DNA from: Scheffersomyces stipitis CBS 6054
Lineage: Eukaryota; Ascomycota; Pichiomycetes; Serinales; Debaryomycetaceae
Length of the DNA stretch: 64,000 nt
Assembly (NCBI RefSeq): GCF_000209165.1
Contig: NC_009068.1
Location: forward strand, 2,852,001 to 2,916,000
Direction: 5' to 3'
Shown here piece after piece: positions 19,373 to 29,500 of the stretch. The stretch's first letter is position 1. The number at the start of each line of letters is the position of its first letter. Both the position numbers and the translations under genes were made by a program. The notes under the pieces are model-generated. The model did no database searches. It saw nothing but the letters and a program-made list of their open reading frames with translations, and had not been told where the DNA came from.

Positions 19373-22075
19373 ATGTCTGCCGTTCAGGTTCTTGCTGTTG
19401 GAGTTAATCCCAACGTTGCATTTTATGCATGGCGACTCCATGAAACGAAATCGGTTGAGGTCACTGTGGTCAACTCAACGTTGTCTAACTCCACTATCTA
19501 CTGGACATCTTCTTCGTTTGGAGACAACATTGGCTACAAACCGCAACAGTGCTATCGCTCTGTGGCCGAAATACCTCGTAAATCGTCCGTGTCGTACGAC
19601 ATTATTGTATTGAGTAGTCCATCTCTTCAAGATTTCCAGAAGCTCTGTTCTTCTTTTGCTCCCTACATGAGAGACGATTCTATCATCTTGATCGAATCCA
19701 CAGGTTTTGTCAACTTGGAGCCGTTTGTTCAGCTTTGCTTTCCCAAGAAGAGCAATTTGTGTATCATGTCGATCATGAACGAAAGTGACGTCAGACAAGT
19801 TGGAAACAACAGGTACTTACACACTATAAGAAACTCAGACACCAGAATCTACTTTGGAACGTCTTTGGGTTCCAACAGGATCAACGCCAACCCAAATTTT
19901 CAAAGAATGTACAAACTCTTGCAAACAATCCAGAAAGATTCAGCCAATAACATTAGTCTCTTGAAATCTTTGAATCCGAAGGAGTTCATGACTTACCAGT
20001 GGAAAATGGCCATTCCTCGTATCATATTCAACCCTTTGTCGATTATCTTCGAATTTGAATTCCCCCAGATGTTGGAGTCGCAGATTCTTTGTAAGCCACT
20101 AGTGACAGGTATTATCAACGAGTTGTTCAAGATCATCAAGAAAATGGACTGTAAACTTGTGAAAGGATTCGAGAATGAGGAGAACTTGTTGAAAAACTGG
20201 ACTTCTCTTTTTCCAAAAACATCCAACAATAGCGAGTACATTAACTCCAACAACTTGTTCTACAACTTCTACAAGAACTATGACTTGGACGTTGACTTAC
20301 TTCTCTTGCAGCCCATCTTATTAGCGGACGATCACGGCATCAGAACTCCCTATTTGGAGAACTTGTATTCGACTATGTGTCAGTACGCCAAGCTTAATAA
20401 TGGTAGTTCTCTTTTCTTTGCCAGAAAGGGAGGTGACCAGGACAAGCTTGAGACAATCGGCCAATTGGACGAAGAAATCAAGAAGAGAACTGCCCAGAAG
20501 AGCTCATTAGACTCCACTATAAGAGAATCTGAAAACAAGAAGGCTCAGCATGAAAACGCTATTGTCGCATTACTGGTTCAGATCCACGATAAGGAAACTT
20601 ATTTGGCCAGTTTGCTCTCAAAGCAAGAGCAGAAATTGAAACAGTTGGAAGGTCAGTATAACCAAAAGTTCAAGGACTTGGATGATCAGTATCAAAGACA
20701 ATACGAACAGAACCAGCAGCGATTGCAGGAGAAGCCATTGCCTGAGAGGAATGATTCTTCCAACCCCGTTAATGGAAATAGCAGTGGTAATGTTCACGGC
20801 AATGGCAATGGTAACAGTAACAATAACAACAATAATGGAGGGAGCGGTAATGGTAACACTAATGGCAACAGCAATAGTAATGGCGTCGTTAATGGCCCCG
20901 TGAACCGCAACAGTTCTCCATCTGGCACCGACAGCTTGACGGACTTGACGGATATTGCTTTGTATGGAGCAGCTATCAACAACGAGTCGTCAAATCAACA
21001 GCAATACGCTCCATACGCCTCTGGAGATGCCAATGGAAACGTCCAGTTGGTCAATGGAGATCTTCCCAAACACCTCTTGGACAAGGAAATGGAATTAAGA
21101 AGACGCGAGCAGGAGATTCTCCGTCGCGAGTCTCTTGCTGGTGACCATAACTACCAACAGCAACAGCAGCAGCAGCTCTACGTCGATACCCAGTTTGGGC
21201 CACAACAGCAATATGCTCAACAACAGTATGTTCAAAAGTATAACCAGTATAACAACGTTCCCAATGGATATCAGCAGTCGCCCATAGACCAGCAGCCTCC
21301 ACATGGATTACCACCCAATGGAATGCCGCAGAATGCCCTTCCGCCTAATTTGAGGTCTAACCTGATGATGCTGACCAGATATCAGCAGCCCCCACAACCC
21401 AATGGATACTACAATGCTCCTCCCAGAAGAGTCAGCTCTATTCCTAACAACGTGAATGGATACTTTGAAGGTGGATACCAACCACAGCAGTATCCACAAC
21501 AGCAGCAGTATTATCCACAACAGCAATCTAGCTTCAACAATGCTGCACCCATTGATCCGATGCTTGAACTGAGATTCAAGGCTAAGAAGCAAAATCGTCG
21601 TTCTCAGATGCCTTTAGGTACCGGCTCGATGAGTGGAAACTTGGATGGCTTGGATATGGGAGGTCGTGGTGGAATGCCGATGCCGGGTGCGCAAAAGAAC
21701 AGACCGATGGGACCACCAGGCAACTATAGAAGATCTACGGGCCCTGTCAACACTCTCAACGGCCAGTTCAACAACCTTGCTGTGAATAACACCGGCGGGC
21801 TGATGCCCATGAACCAGCATCCACTGCAGAATTACTTGCAACCACCTTTGTTGCACGGTTCCAATGCTTCAAGCAACTCCTCCACCAATTCCAACGATAC
21901 GCCCAAGACCCACAGCAGCAACGACAACGTTAACATCAACGAAAGCGTGCTGTTGTCGGTGCCTGCAGCTGATACTTCAGCTAAACCACTAGGAGGTATC
22001 TCGCAGTCTAACAGAAGAAGTCTCACCGACAGACTGCTGAAGAAAAAGGGCGGAATCTTTGGGAAAAAGGGATAG
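19373..22075 (+). CDS. SVL3: Svl3/Pam1-family protein
   Basis: The 900-residue protein has an N-terminal domain (about 1-330) like that of Saccharomyces Svl3 and Pam1. Conserved blocks include LSSPSLQDF, ESTGFVNLEPFVQL, the QWKMAIPRIIFNPLSIIFE region, and LLLQPILLADDHGIRTPYLE. The fold recalls ketopantoate reductases, but no canonical nucleotide-binding glycine loop is visible at the N-terminus (GVNPNVAFYAWRL). A coiled coil follows (about 360-456), then an Asn/Gly-rich tract (about 466-510), Gln-rich segments, and a basic C-terminus ending GIFGKKG. Family members localise to the bud neck and tip and to cortical sites, with unclear biochemical function. Svl3 and Pam1 cannot be separated here. 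Confidence 0.8.
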   Translation: MSAVQVLAVGVNPNVAFYAWRLHETKSVEVTVVNSTLSNSTIYWTSSSFGDNIGYKPQQCYRSVAEIPRKSSVSYDIIVLSSPSLQDFQKLCSSFAPYMRDDSIILIESTGFVNLEPFVQLCFPKKSNLCIMSIMNESDVRQVGNNRYLHTIRNSDTRIYFGTSLGSNRINANPNFQRMYKLLQTIQKDSANNISLLKSLNPKEFMTYQWKMAIPRIIFNPLSIIFEFEFPQMLESQILCKPLVTGIINELFKIIKKMDCKLVKGFENEENLLKNWTSLFPKTSNNSEYINSNNLFYNFYKNYDLDVDLLLLQPILLADDHGIRTPYLENLYSTMCQYAKLNNGSSLFFARKGGDQDKLETIGQLDEEIKKRTAQKSSLDSTIRESENKKAQHENAIVALLVQIHDKETYLASLLSKQEQKLKQLEGQYNQKFKDLDDQYQRQYEQNQQRLQEKPLPERNDSSNPVNGNSSGNVHGNGNGNSNNNNNNGGSGNGNTNGNSNSNGVVNGPVNRNSSPSGTDSLTDLTDIALYGAAINNESSNQQQYAPYASGDANGNVQLVNGDLPKHLLDKEMELRRREQEILRRESLAGDHNYQQQQQQQLYVDTQFGPQQQYAQQQYVQKYNQYNNVPNGYQQSPIDQQPPHGLPPNGMPQNALPPNLRSNLMMLTRYQQPPQPNGYYNAPPRRVSSIPNNVNGYFEGGYQPQQYPQQQQYYPQQQSSFNNAAPIDPMLELRFKAKKQNRRSQMPLGTGSMSGNLDGLDMGGRGGMPMPGAQKNRPMGPPGNYRRSTGPVNTLNGQFNNLAVNNTGGLMPMNQHPLQNYLQPPLLHGSNASSNSSTNSNDTPKTHSSNDNVNINESVLLSVPAADTSAKPLGGISQSNRRSLTDRLLKKKGGIFGKKG

Positions 22076-22376
22076 GGAATGCTGAAAAACGCTTAATATA
22101 ATTTGTAACTGTATTTATATAGTGGGACAAGGCCACTATGTGGAGTAGTTGATAAGACGTTGACTAGTGGTGGCTGATCCTGAGGCTTGTTTGCTTTTTT
22201 AGTATTCGTATATATTTATTGATTTTATTGATAAAAATAGGATGTAGAGTCGGGGAAGGGTGCAAAGTAGATCGGTATTGAATTCGAACAATCCGAATTT
22301 ATATTATATATATATTGTATATAAGAGTCGTAATTGTATGATATTCGTAAAGTCTAATGAAATTTTTGAGAATAAA

Positions 22377-22388
22377 TTTCGCAGCCAT
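22377..22388 (+). promoter_or_regulatory. Recurrent TTTCGCAGCCAT element
   Basis: This is one of about a dozen copies of an unexplained promoter element in this window. This copy reads AAATTTCGCAGCCATCTTATTTT and lies about 290 bp before the MIC26/27-like start. Confidence 0.4.
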
Positions 22389-22575
22389 CTTATTTTGAAG
22401 AACAATTGACTCTTATCACCAATGCAAAAACTGTCTTTTTCTGATATAAAAATAGGAGAGAACCTCTATACCAAATCTACAATAGGTTATATTCGACCGA
22501 TCCAGACTTCATAGCCTTCGTCCTGGCATTCTGGACTTTCCGTCCATCTTCCTTTCTATTGGCTGGATAGTATAT

Positions 22576-22581
22576 CACGTG
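22576..22581. promoter_or_regulatory. CACGTG element upstream of MIC26/27-like gene
   Basis: The sequence ATCACGTGAT contains the palindrome about 95 bp before the chosen start codon. This matches its position upstream of YSF3, DPP1 and PRP11. Confidence 0.5.
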
Positions 22582-22674
22582 ATAATCTTGAATTTTATCT
22601 TCAATAAATGCATACAATATCTTGTTCAATATCTTCCTCTCAAAACCAACAGACACTTCATAACAAAATTAGCA

Positions 22675-23310
22675 ATGGCCAAGAGAAGCTTTTACGAGGA
22701 TGACGAGCTTGTGGTGAGTAAGCCCGGATTTAATGCCGAGATTTCCCCGGCATTGAAGGAAAAGGAATCAGCCCATGGAAATATTTCATTCGTAGAAGGT
22801 ATGGGAGTGAGAACAACTCCGTTTTTGGAACAATACTCTAACAAATTGAGACTCTGGCTACACGACAAAGTTCTGATTTACGGAGCAGAGGTAGATACTC
22901 AGAAAACGGCGTTTTTGAACGAGGTTTCGACGGTTTCCAACGGAGTTAAGCTGACAATTCATGAACCAGTTTTGCCTAATTTGGTGTATATCTTGACCAT
23001 CTCCCTTACAGGTTCCATTTTGGCCTCTAGAAGATCACTCCCCGTAAGATTTGCTACTCCATTAGTATTTGGTGGGTTTGCATTGAACCACTACATGCCC
23101 AAGACGTTTGATACCATAGTGTCGAACTACGAAAACTACGAAAAGAGCCAGTTCCCAGAGTTCAACAAACAGAAGCAGGAATTGGTATTTGACAACTACA
23201 ACAACATTAAGAAACAAGTAGACGTCAGTATTTCAGAAGCCAACGTAACGTTGCAGAAGTCGGTTCACGAGGCTAGAAAGTATTTATGTGATATATTTGG
23301 TGATAATTAA
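22675..23310 (+). CDS. MICOS subunit of the Mic26/Mic27 (apolipoprotein O-like) family
   Basis: From the ATG at 22675 the protein has 211 residues. The frame stays open upstream to a GTG at 22579, but without an earlier ATG. The chosen N-terminus (MAKRSFYEDDELV) resembles the acidic FYDDV start of Saccharomyces Mic27. A central hydrophobic stretch (LPNLVYILTISLTGSILAS) and a second one (PLVFGGFALNHYMPKTFD) match the two membrane segments of this family. A charged C-terminal helix follows. By family knowledge it is an inner-membrane component of the MICOS complex shaping crista junctions. It converges with the AVT-like gene. Confidence 0.75.
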   Translation: MAKRSFYEDDELVVSKPGFNAEISPALKEKESAHGNISFVEGMGVRTTPFLEQYSNKLRLWLHDKVLIYGAEVDTQKTAFLNEVSTVSNGVKLTIHEPVLPNLVYILTISLTGSILASRRSLPVRFATPLVFGGFALNHYMPKTFDTIVSNYENYEKSQFPEFNKQKQELVFDNYNNIKKQVDVSISEANVTLQKSVHEARKYLCDIFGDN

Positions 23311-23432
23311 CTGAAGATGAAATATTCCAATTACATACCGAATAGATATTTGATTCAGTGACGAGGGGCTGAGTTTGAAACACAGCTGCAGATCATATGA
23401 ATAGAATATTCAATTAAACAGACTTTGTAGAT

Positions 23433-23458
23433 AGAGTAATTCTACAGAGTAATTCTAC
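23433..23458. repeat. Direct repeat of AGAGTAATTCTAC
   Basis: Two perfect adjacent 13 bp copies lie in the gap between the convergent MIC26/27-like and AVT-like genes. Confidence 0.8.
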
Positions 23459-23580
23459 AGTGCAACTCATATAGGCTTGTTTCCAGTGTAATTTAAAATG
23501 CAATATATTAATATGATTATAATGACTTTTACTATTATGATTATCATAAGCTTTAATGGAATGATTCAAGTTGATGAGGG

Positions 23581-25593
23581 CTAATTGATTAAAATGTCGT
23601 AGGTGGTGTATACCATTGCTATAGCACCAATGACCACAAGCACATAGTCTGCGACCCCCAACCAGAACCTTTTTCTCTTCTCTTTCTCCAGCATGTTGTC
23701 ATCAATATTACAACAACTCTTCAAATGTAAGATTGGCGGATACATATACACCAACGGAATACAAGCAAAACATCCAACAAAAGAGACAAACTTATCTAAG
23801 TTCTGGCCACCCACAAAAGCCACATAGGCAACAAGCAAGACAAAGATAAGTCTAAAGATGTTTTTCAACCATTTCACCGTAAGTGAGTTCTTTCCCGTTT
23901 TCCTGAAGAAGAGTTTCAGTTCAAGTAATCTGATGGCTGGGAAGAGTTGCAATGGTGTCAGCAACAATATAGCAAAGGAGTAGAGCAATTGAATGAGAAC
24001 AATCAAAGGCAGCTTCTGGGGCAAGTTCAAGATGATTACTGTCTTGATATCAGAGCCAAAAGTCGTATAACCAAGAACTCCCATACTGACAAAGATGAGA
24101 GAAATGGTAGCAATCACTTGACATAACACTTTGGGGAAGTGATTGGGGTACACCATTGACTCCTGGATCGGGATGATGAGACCTATACCTTCAAAGGCAA
24201 AGATAGCGACACCAATAAACAACGAAAATTCGTTCTTGTTGAAGAAGAACTCGATGTTGGGACCCATGGAACCGTGGTTTTCTACCAACAATTCGTAAAA
24301 GATGAAGTACAAGATGGTAACAAGCCCTATAAGGATGAAGAAATTAGCAAGCACAGCCAGAAGCGACAATTTGGTGATGTCCCGAATGAGTGAAAGTGGA
24401 ACAAGAACAATCACTTGGAAAATGATGAACCACACAATGTCAAAGTCGCCAACATCATAACCAGAAACAGTGGAAACAAAAGCTCTCAAGTTCTCCAGTG
24501 TGAACACTATATATGCTGCTACGAATCCGATTTGTGAAATAACAATCAGAAACAAAATGAGACGTTGAAGCCAGTTTCCGTAAAGTTTGAGACCCAATTC
24601 GGCGAAACTCAGCACCTTTGCGGCAATCTTCGAGTAAACCAAAGTCAAGTAACACCACAACGATAACACACCAAAGAAGAGTAAGACCAAGACCGAGAAG
24701 AGCAAACCACCATTGGAGAAAGCCTTGGGAAGAAATAAGACTCCTGTTCCTACAAAAGCCTTGAGTAGCAAGAAATAAGCTTTGGTATCAGTAGCAGTTC
24801 CACGAGTATTGATAGAGTTGTATTCTGGACCAGGTTCTGCTGCCCCGAGCAACAACGGAGCTTCTTCATCCACTTTTACAGGACTAAATGCTTTATAATG
24901 ACAAGCAATGTCTTCCTCGTCTTCCAATTCTTCTCCGGCAAAGTGGCCATAGATGCTGAGGAATTCTACAAAATTTCTAGTCAAGAAGTTTGGTGTCTTT
25001 GTTCTGAGTTGGTCGCTGTGGAAAGCCTTCTGGACCATGAATTCTCTTCTGAATCCACCAGGAACGTTAATGGAGCTGGCAGTTTCACGTCTTTCGCGCG
25101 ATGTCAGCTCAATGGAAGACGAATACAGCTTAACTCTACGCAAGCTAGGTGGGCGAGATACTTCCTGAGTGAGTTTATACAAGTCCCTGGTTATATCTGC
25201 TCCCTCTGAATCCATCTCCTGGTCCTGAGGAACAATTCTAGCTACCAGCAGAAGCAAACGGGGATCTTCGATTCCGACTGAAAAGTCGTTGCTATCGACG
25301 TTTTCGGACAGAATATGTGCCAGACGGACTTGCAGGTGCAAATTGAGAGTGGAAGACTCTTTAGATGACTCTGGTGACTCTAAAACTTCTTCGTTATGAT
25401 GAAGTTCATCTCGCGAAGTCAGATCTGGCCTGAGAAAAGGGGCGTTGGCTACATACGAGTTCGAAGCTGACTGTATTCTGTTTCCTGGCGATCCAACTGG
25501 CACAGGAACTGGCGATTGAGACATCGGTGGTCTGGTGAGAAGGGCTATAGACCTTCTTCTGGTAGAATGGGAAATATCCTGGGGCTCAGACAT
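23581..25593 (-). CDS. AVT3: Vacuolar amino acid transporter, Avt3/Avt4-like (AAAP family)
   Basis: From the first ATG the protein has 670 residues, close to the Avt3/Avt4 length of about 700. The frame extends 21 codons further upstream, but only to a TTG. A hydrophilic Ser-rich N-terminal half (about 270 residues) precedes some ten or eleven transmembrane segments. The first of these carries LLLKAFVGTGVLFLPKAFSN, the signature start of the AAAP transporters, and GYTTFGSDIKTVIILNLP appears later. By family knowledge it exports neutral amino acids from the vacuole to the cytosol. Other AVT-family members are possible, but the long N-terminus favours Avt3/4. Confidence 0.82.
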   Translation of the reverse strand: MSEPQDISHSTRRRSIALLTRPPMSQSPVPVPVGSPGNRIQSASNSYVANAPFLRPDLTSRDELHHNEEVLESPESSKESSTLNLHLQVRLAHILSENVDSNDFSVGIEDPRLLLLVARIVPQDQEMDSEGADITRDLYKLTQEVSRPPSLRRVKLYSSSIELTSRERRETASSINVPGGFRREFMVQKAFHSDQLRTKTPNFLTRNFVEFLSIYGHFAGEELEDEEDIACHYKAFSPVKVDEEAPLLLGAAEPGPEYNSINTRGTATDTKAYFLLLKAFVGTGVLFLPKAFSNGGLLFSVLVLLFFGVLSLWCYLTLVYSKIAAKVLSFAELGLKLYGNWLQRLILFLIVISQIGFVAAYIVFTLENLRAFVSTVSGYDVGDFDIVWFIIFQVIVLVPLSLIRDITKLSLLAVLANFFILIGLVTILYFIFYELLVENHGSMGPNIEFFFNKNEFSLFIGVAIFAFEGIGLIIPIQESMVYPNHFPKVLCQVIATISLIFVSMGVLGYTTFGSDIKTVIILNLPQKLPLIVLIQLLYSFAILLLTPLQLFPAIRLLELKLFFRKTGKNSLTVKWLKNIFRLIFVLLVAYVAFVGGQNLDKFVSFVGCFACIPLVYMYPPILHLKSCCNIDDNMLEKEKRKRFWLGVADYVLVVIGAIAMVYTTYDILIN

Positions 25594-25845
25594 GTCCACT
25601 GTAAATGAATTATATGTGATTAGATGACTGTGAGACAGTAGTTTGTTAGCATACAATAGCTCTTTATGTTTTGTATTTTATGGATGTACAGATCGATGAC
25701 TGAAAAAACTGAATGAAATACGACCTGTATGACTTTTATCTAGTTGATGACTTTACACCGTATGAACTTTTATCGACTTTATGACTTAAATCAACTCTAT
25801 GGGATCTATCCACTTTACAACTCTTATCAGTCTTGTGAACTTTTG

Positions 25846-25892
25846 ATATCAACTTTTGGTAATATCAACTTTTGTAATGTCAACTTTTAGTA
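25846..25892. repeat. Tandem repeat of ATATCAACTTTTGGTA
   Basis: Three imperfect copies of 16, 15 and 16 bp are head to tail. More degenerate relatives (AACTTTTATC, GACTTTATG) spread over the preceding 100 bp in the upstream region of the AVT-like gene. Confidence 0.8.
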
Positions 25893-26220
25893 ATCACCTT
25901 GGCAACCTGGTCTAGATCAAGGATATGAAAATATGAATATACGAAAATGTGAAATGTGGATCAACAGGTGTTTGTATCTATGTCAAATAACTCGGTAAAT
26001 TGCTCTCTTGTCGGAAGATATTTCAACGCTAGCAGAAGAAAGCAATTATGCAATTAGTAATGAGAATATCCAACAAGCTACAGCAACACGTTAAACACAA
26101 TTCTTTTATTGTTTAGCCTTCACCGCTCTCAGAAAGAGTCTTATCTAAACTTTAGCCGTTTCGGAGAGTGGAATTGTGATTGTGAAAATGATTCACCCAC
26201 ATGTAGGCTTTGGGCAGGAA

Positions 26221-26234
26221 GGCTGCGAAATTTT
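26221..26234 (-). promoter_or_regulatory. Recurrent TTTCGCAGCC element (minus strand)
   Basis: GGCTGCGAAATTTT on the plus strand is the reverse complement of AAAATTTCGCAGCC, the recurrent element of this window. It lies about 630 bp upstream of the AVT-like start. Confidence 0.4.
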
Positions 26235-26572
26235 CATCTGCTTTTCAGACTTTCTCAGGTACAATGTGTAACTTCTTATCTTTTTATCCGTCTCCCTGTC
26301 TTTATCTCTCTCTATATATAAGATGTCTTTCTATTAATTTGAAAAAATGTGAATTTGTATCAGTTTTTCACATTCTTTTGAAATTGCTATACCTCATTCG
26401 ATAATACTATCTCCCCGATTTCAATACGTCTGAGTTACTCTTCAAGTACATCTCGTACTTCTACAGTCCTTCTCCATTGCTATTATGATTATGACTATAA
26501 ATAAATGACTAATTAACGGTTTCTGAACCACTCTAGTATACACTTTTGTTTTACTCCCTGATTTTGATTTTA

Positions 26573-29500
26573 TTATTCAATTCCCAACTTTTGTGCGGCA
26601 CCTCCATGGCCCATTTCGTATGCTGCGGTATACCAGCCTTCAGCACTAGATCCGGTGAGTCCCATTTCCGACAACTCGCCCATGAAGAACAAGGCGCTGG
26701 CGGTATTGAACTCCTTGATGGCCCTGTCGCACCACATCACAGCACGTTCGGGGTTTGGTCCAGGAATGTGTTTGGACAAGCCTCCACTTCCACTTAAACT
26801 CCATCTACTCAACCCTAACATGGCGTCAGGATGTCTTCTGAAAGACAAAGGCGAGGTGGCACCCTTCAAGTACCATTGAATGGACTTGTTGGCATTCTTG
26901 TCTCTGTTCAACTCCCCAAGCTCGTAAATACTACCCAATTTGACTTGGGCTAAAAGACAGTTCAACTTGGCTGACTTGTTGTAGTAGGACAAACTCTTAG
27001 CGTAGTTGACTGGAGCCAATTCCAATGATCTCTGGACAAACTCATCCTCTGGAGTCAAGTCCCCTGGATAGATACCTTCATAGATTTTTCCGATTTGGAA
27101 AGATGCAAGGCCCACAACTTCGCTCAACTCCTCCTGGTCCTCTTCTTCAAGATGAACGTCCTTCAACTCAATGTTGGACAAATCCTTCAAATACTTAAAG
27201 AACTTGATGGAACGAATACTGGAGACATTCAAATAAAGGAGAGCTACCTTGTAGATAGCTCGATTATAGCCCAGCTTACCAGAACGCTTGTAGAAGTCAA
27301 GAGCCTTGTCAAACTCGTCGGTAAACTCGTATTCGTAGATATCACCCAACTTGTACAAAGTCTTGCCGTCTGTAGGATGGAGCTCAAGACACTTTTCGTA
27401 GTATGCAATGGCTTGGGGAATATCCTTTCCAATGCCAAAATCCTGGTTGTACAAGTTCAAGTAGTCCTGGCGAAGCAAGCTGGCGTAGATGTAGTAAACT
27501 TCGAGTTCCACATCTACATTGTCACTCTTTCTAGACTCAAACTCCTTCAACAACTTCAAAAGATGGGTGACAGACGACTTGATGAACAACGACTTGTTGT
27601 GGGTCACCTGTTCGGGCAAAATTGGATCCCCCTTGATGTTAATGTACGCATAGAGCTTGTAGTTCGTTGCTGATACCAACATCTGGACCCATTTGAGTCT
27701 GTACTCAATAGTTTTGTTACCAGCAGCAATCACCTGTCTCAAGGCTACGAAGTTCTCTATCTTTTGGTTGATTGTGGAGTCGCTGACTTTCACAGGAGAA
27801 CTGGATTGCATAGCCATCCCCATCATCAGTGGTGGTCTCTGCATAGGCATCATGGGTCTGTGCAAAGTGCTGAACAGATGCATGTCGAACTTTATAGGAG
27901 AACTTACCATCATCAGAGATCTCTTGTCATTCATCAAATTCGTTCTAGAACCATGAATGCTACCAGCATACTCCGTATTCTGGCTAAACATGGGGTTCTG
28001 AAAAGAAGGTCCCATGTTACCATCCATTCCCATGTGCATAGAACGAGGTGGAGGCGAAATGAAGTCTCGGTTGATACCTACACCAGAGCCATTTACAGAG
28101 CTTCCGCTAGATCCAATTAAATTAGACCCTGCTACTGAAGAACTCTGGCCGCTTCTTATTGGACTAGGACTCTTCTTCCTTCTGCCCTTGCTCAACATGT
28201 CCGTGCTAGACGAGTTCGAGTCGGCCAGATTCTTGGATCCCTTCTTGTCAGTGCTAGAGCCTACTACAAATTTGCCTTCACTCTGGATGGAGTTGAACGA
28301 CGAAGTCAGGCCACTGGATTCCTGCCTGCTCAAGCTCTCTTCAGTTGAAGAAGGCGTTGGCAACTGTCTGTTCTCATCATCCTTGAGATTTTCATCATCC
28401 TCTTCGTCATCAAACAAGAACCTGCTGTAATCGGAAATATGTCTGAAATCTTCCTTATCCAACATCAAGTCCTGGTCTTCCGAGGTCGAAGCCTGAGGCT
28501 TCTGAGAAAGACGATGTGCTACTCCTCCGTCCTGTTCTTCTTCATCCTCGTAATACGCATGATACTGCTTGGGTTTGAAGTTCAAGTCTACAGAAGCAAC
28601 TCTGGCATTTCCATTTGGGTAACGTAAGTTGCTGAGACCAGAGGATCTACGAGACGAAAGCTGTGGAACAGATGGGAATCTGTTGGACTTAATAGTAGAC
28701 CTACGCGAGTTCGAAACGAGCTCATTGTCGTCCTGAAGTAAATCTCCTTCCGACTTCCGGACCTTACGATATGATTGCAAGTAGTCGTTTCTGTTTTCCT
28801 TGTTTTCTGAGTCCGGTGGAGAAGGCGTAGCTCTTAAGCTAACTGCCAGCTGCGACCGTGGAAGAGAGCCAGTCAGTTGGAAGCTGAGCGAAGATTGGGA
28901 ATGTCTCTTGCTCAAACTCCCTGGCATTGGCCCGTATCCTGCTGGAGATCCGGGAACTTGTGGATGTTGCTGCTGCAGCTGCTGTAAATAGTTGATGTAC
29001 TGCTGCATTTGCATCATTTGCATCTGCATGTTCGCAGCGTTCATATTTGGATTAGGGTAGAACTGCTGTTGTGGTGGCATACCAGCATACATAGAAGCTC
29101 TGTTGTTAGCAATGTACTGCTGCTGCTGCTGTTGCTGCTGAGCAAGTCCAGCGTAGTACTGGCGCCATTGATCGTACTGCGGGTGTTGCTGAGGTGGTGC
29201 TTGGTGCATCAAGTTGGTATTATATGCCTCAGTGTCTGCATCCTCAACGTTATTATCGGATGAATCGTCTGCCTCTGAGTCTTCTTCTTCGTCATCCTCA
29301 TTTCCAACCTCGGAAGAAGTTTCATACTTGCTCGAAGTAGTAGCTTCAGTCTTGGCTGAGATTTCGCCAGAGTCTAAAGCGGAATCTGGTGCTGCGGCCA
29401 ATGGTGCTAGATTAGGATTGGAGTTGTTACTGGCAACATTTCCAAAAACGGGATACTCTGGCGAATAATAGTCGTTCTGCTGACTTTGATCAGAACCGAG

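Larger units (their letters stand above)
22076..22674. other. Intergenic region SVL3-like to MIC26/27-like
   Basis: The first half carries the AT-rich 3' end of the SVL3-like gene. The second half is the MIC26/27-like promoter, with a TTTCGCAGCCAT element at 22377-22388 and a CACGTG site at 22576-22581. Confidence 0.7.
25594..26572. other. Intergenic region AVT-like to Dsf2-like
   Basis: The region upstream of the AVT-like gene holds a degenerate ATCAACTTTTGTAAT repeat (25740-25892). It also holds a GGCTGCGAAATTTT element (26221-26234), on the promoter side of the AVT-like gene and the 3' side of the Dsf2-like gene. There is no convincing ORF. Confidence 0.7.

Noticed and set aside
22579..22674. 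N-terminal extension of the MIC26/27-like protein
   Set aside because: The extension starts with GTG inside a CACGTG promoter site. The ATG at 22675 gives the family-like N-terminus.
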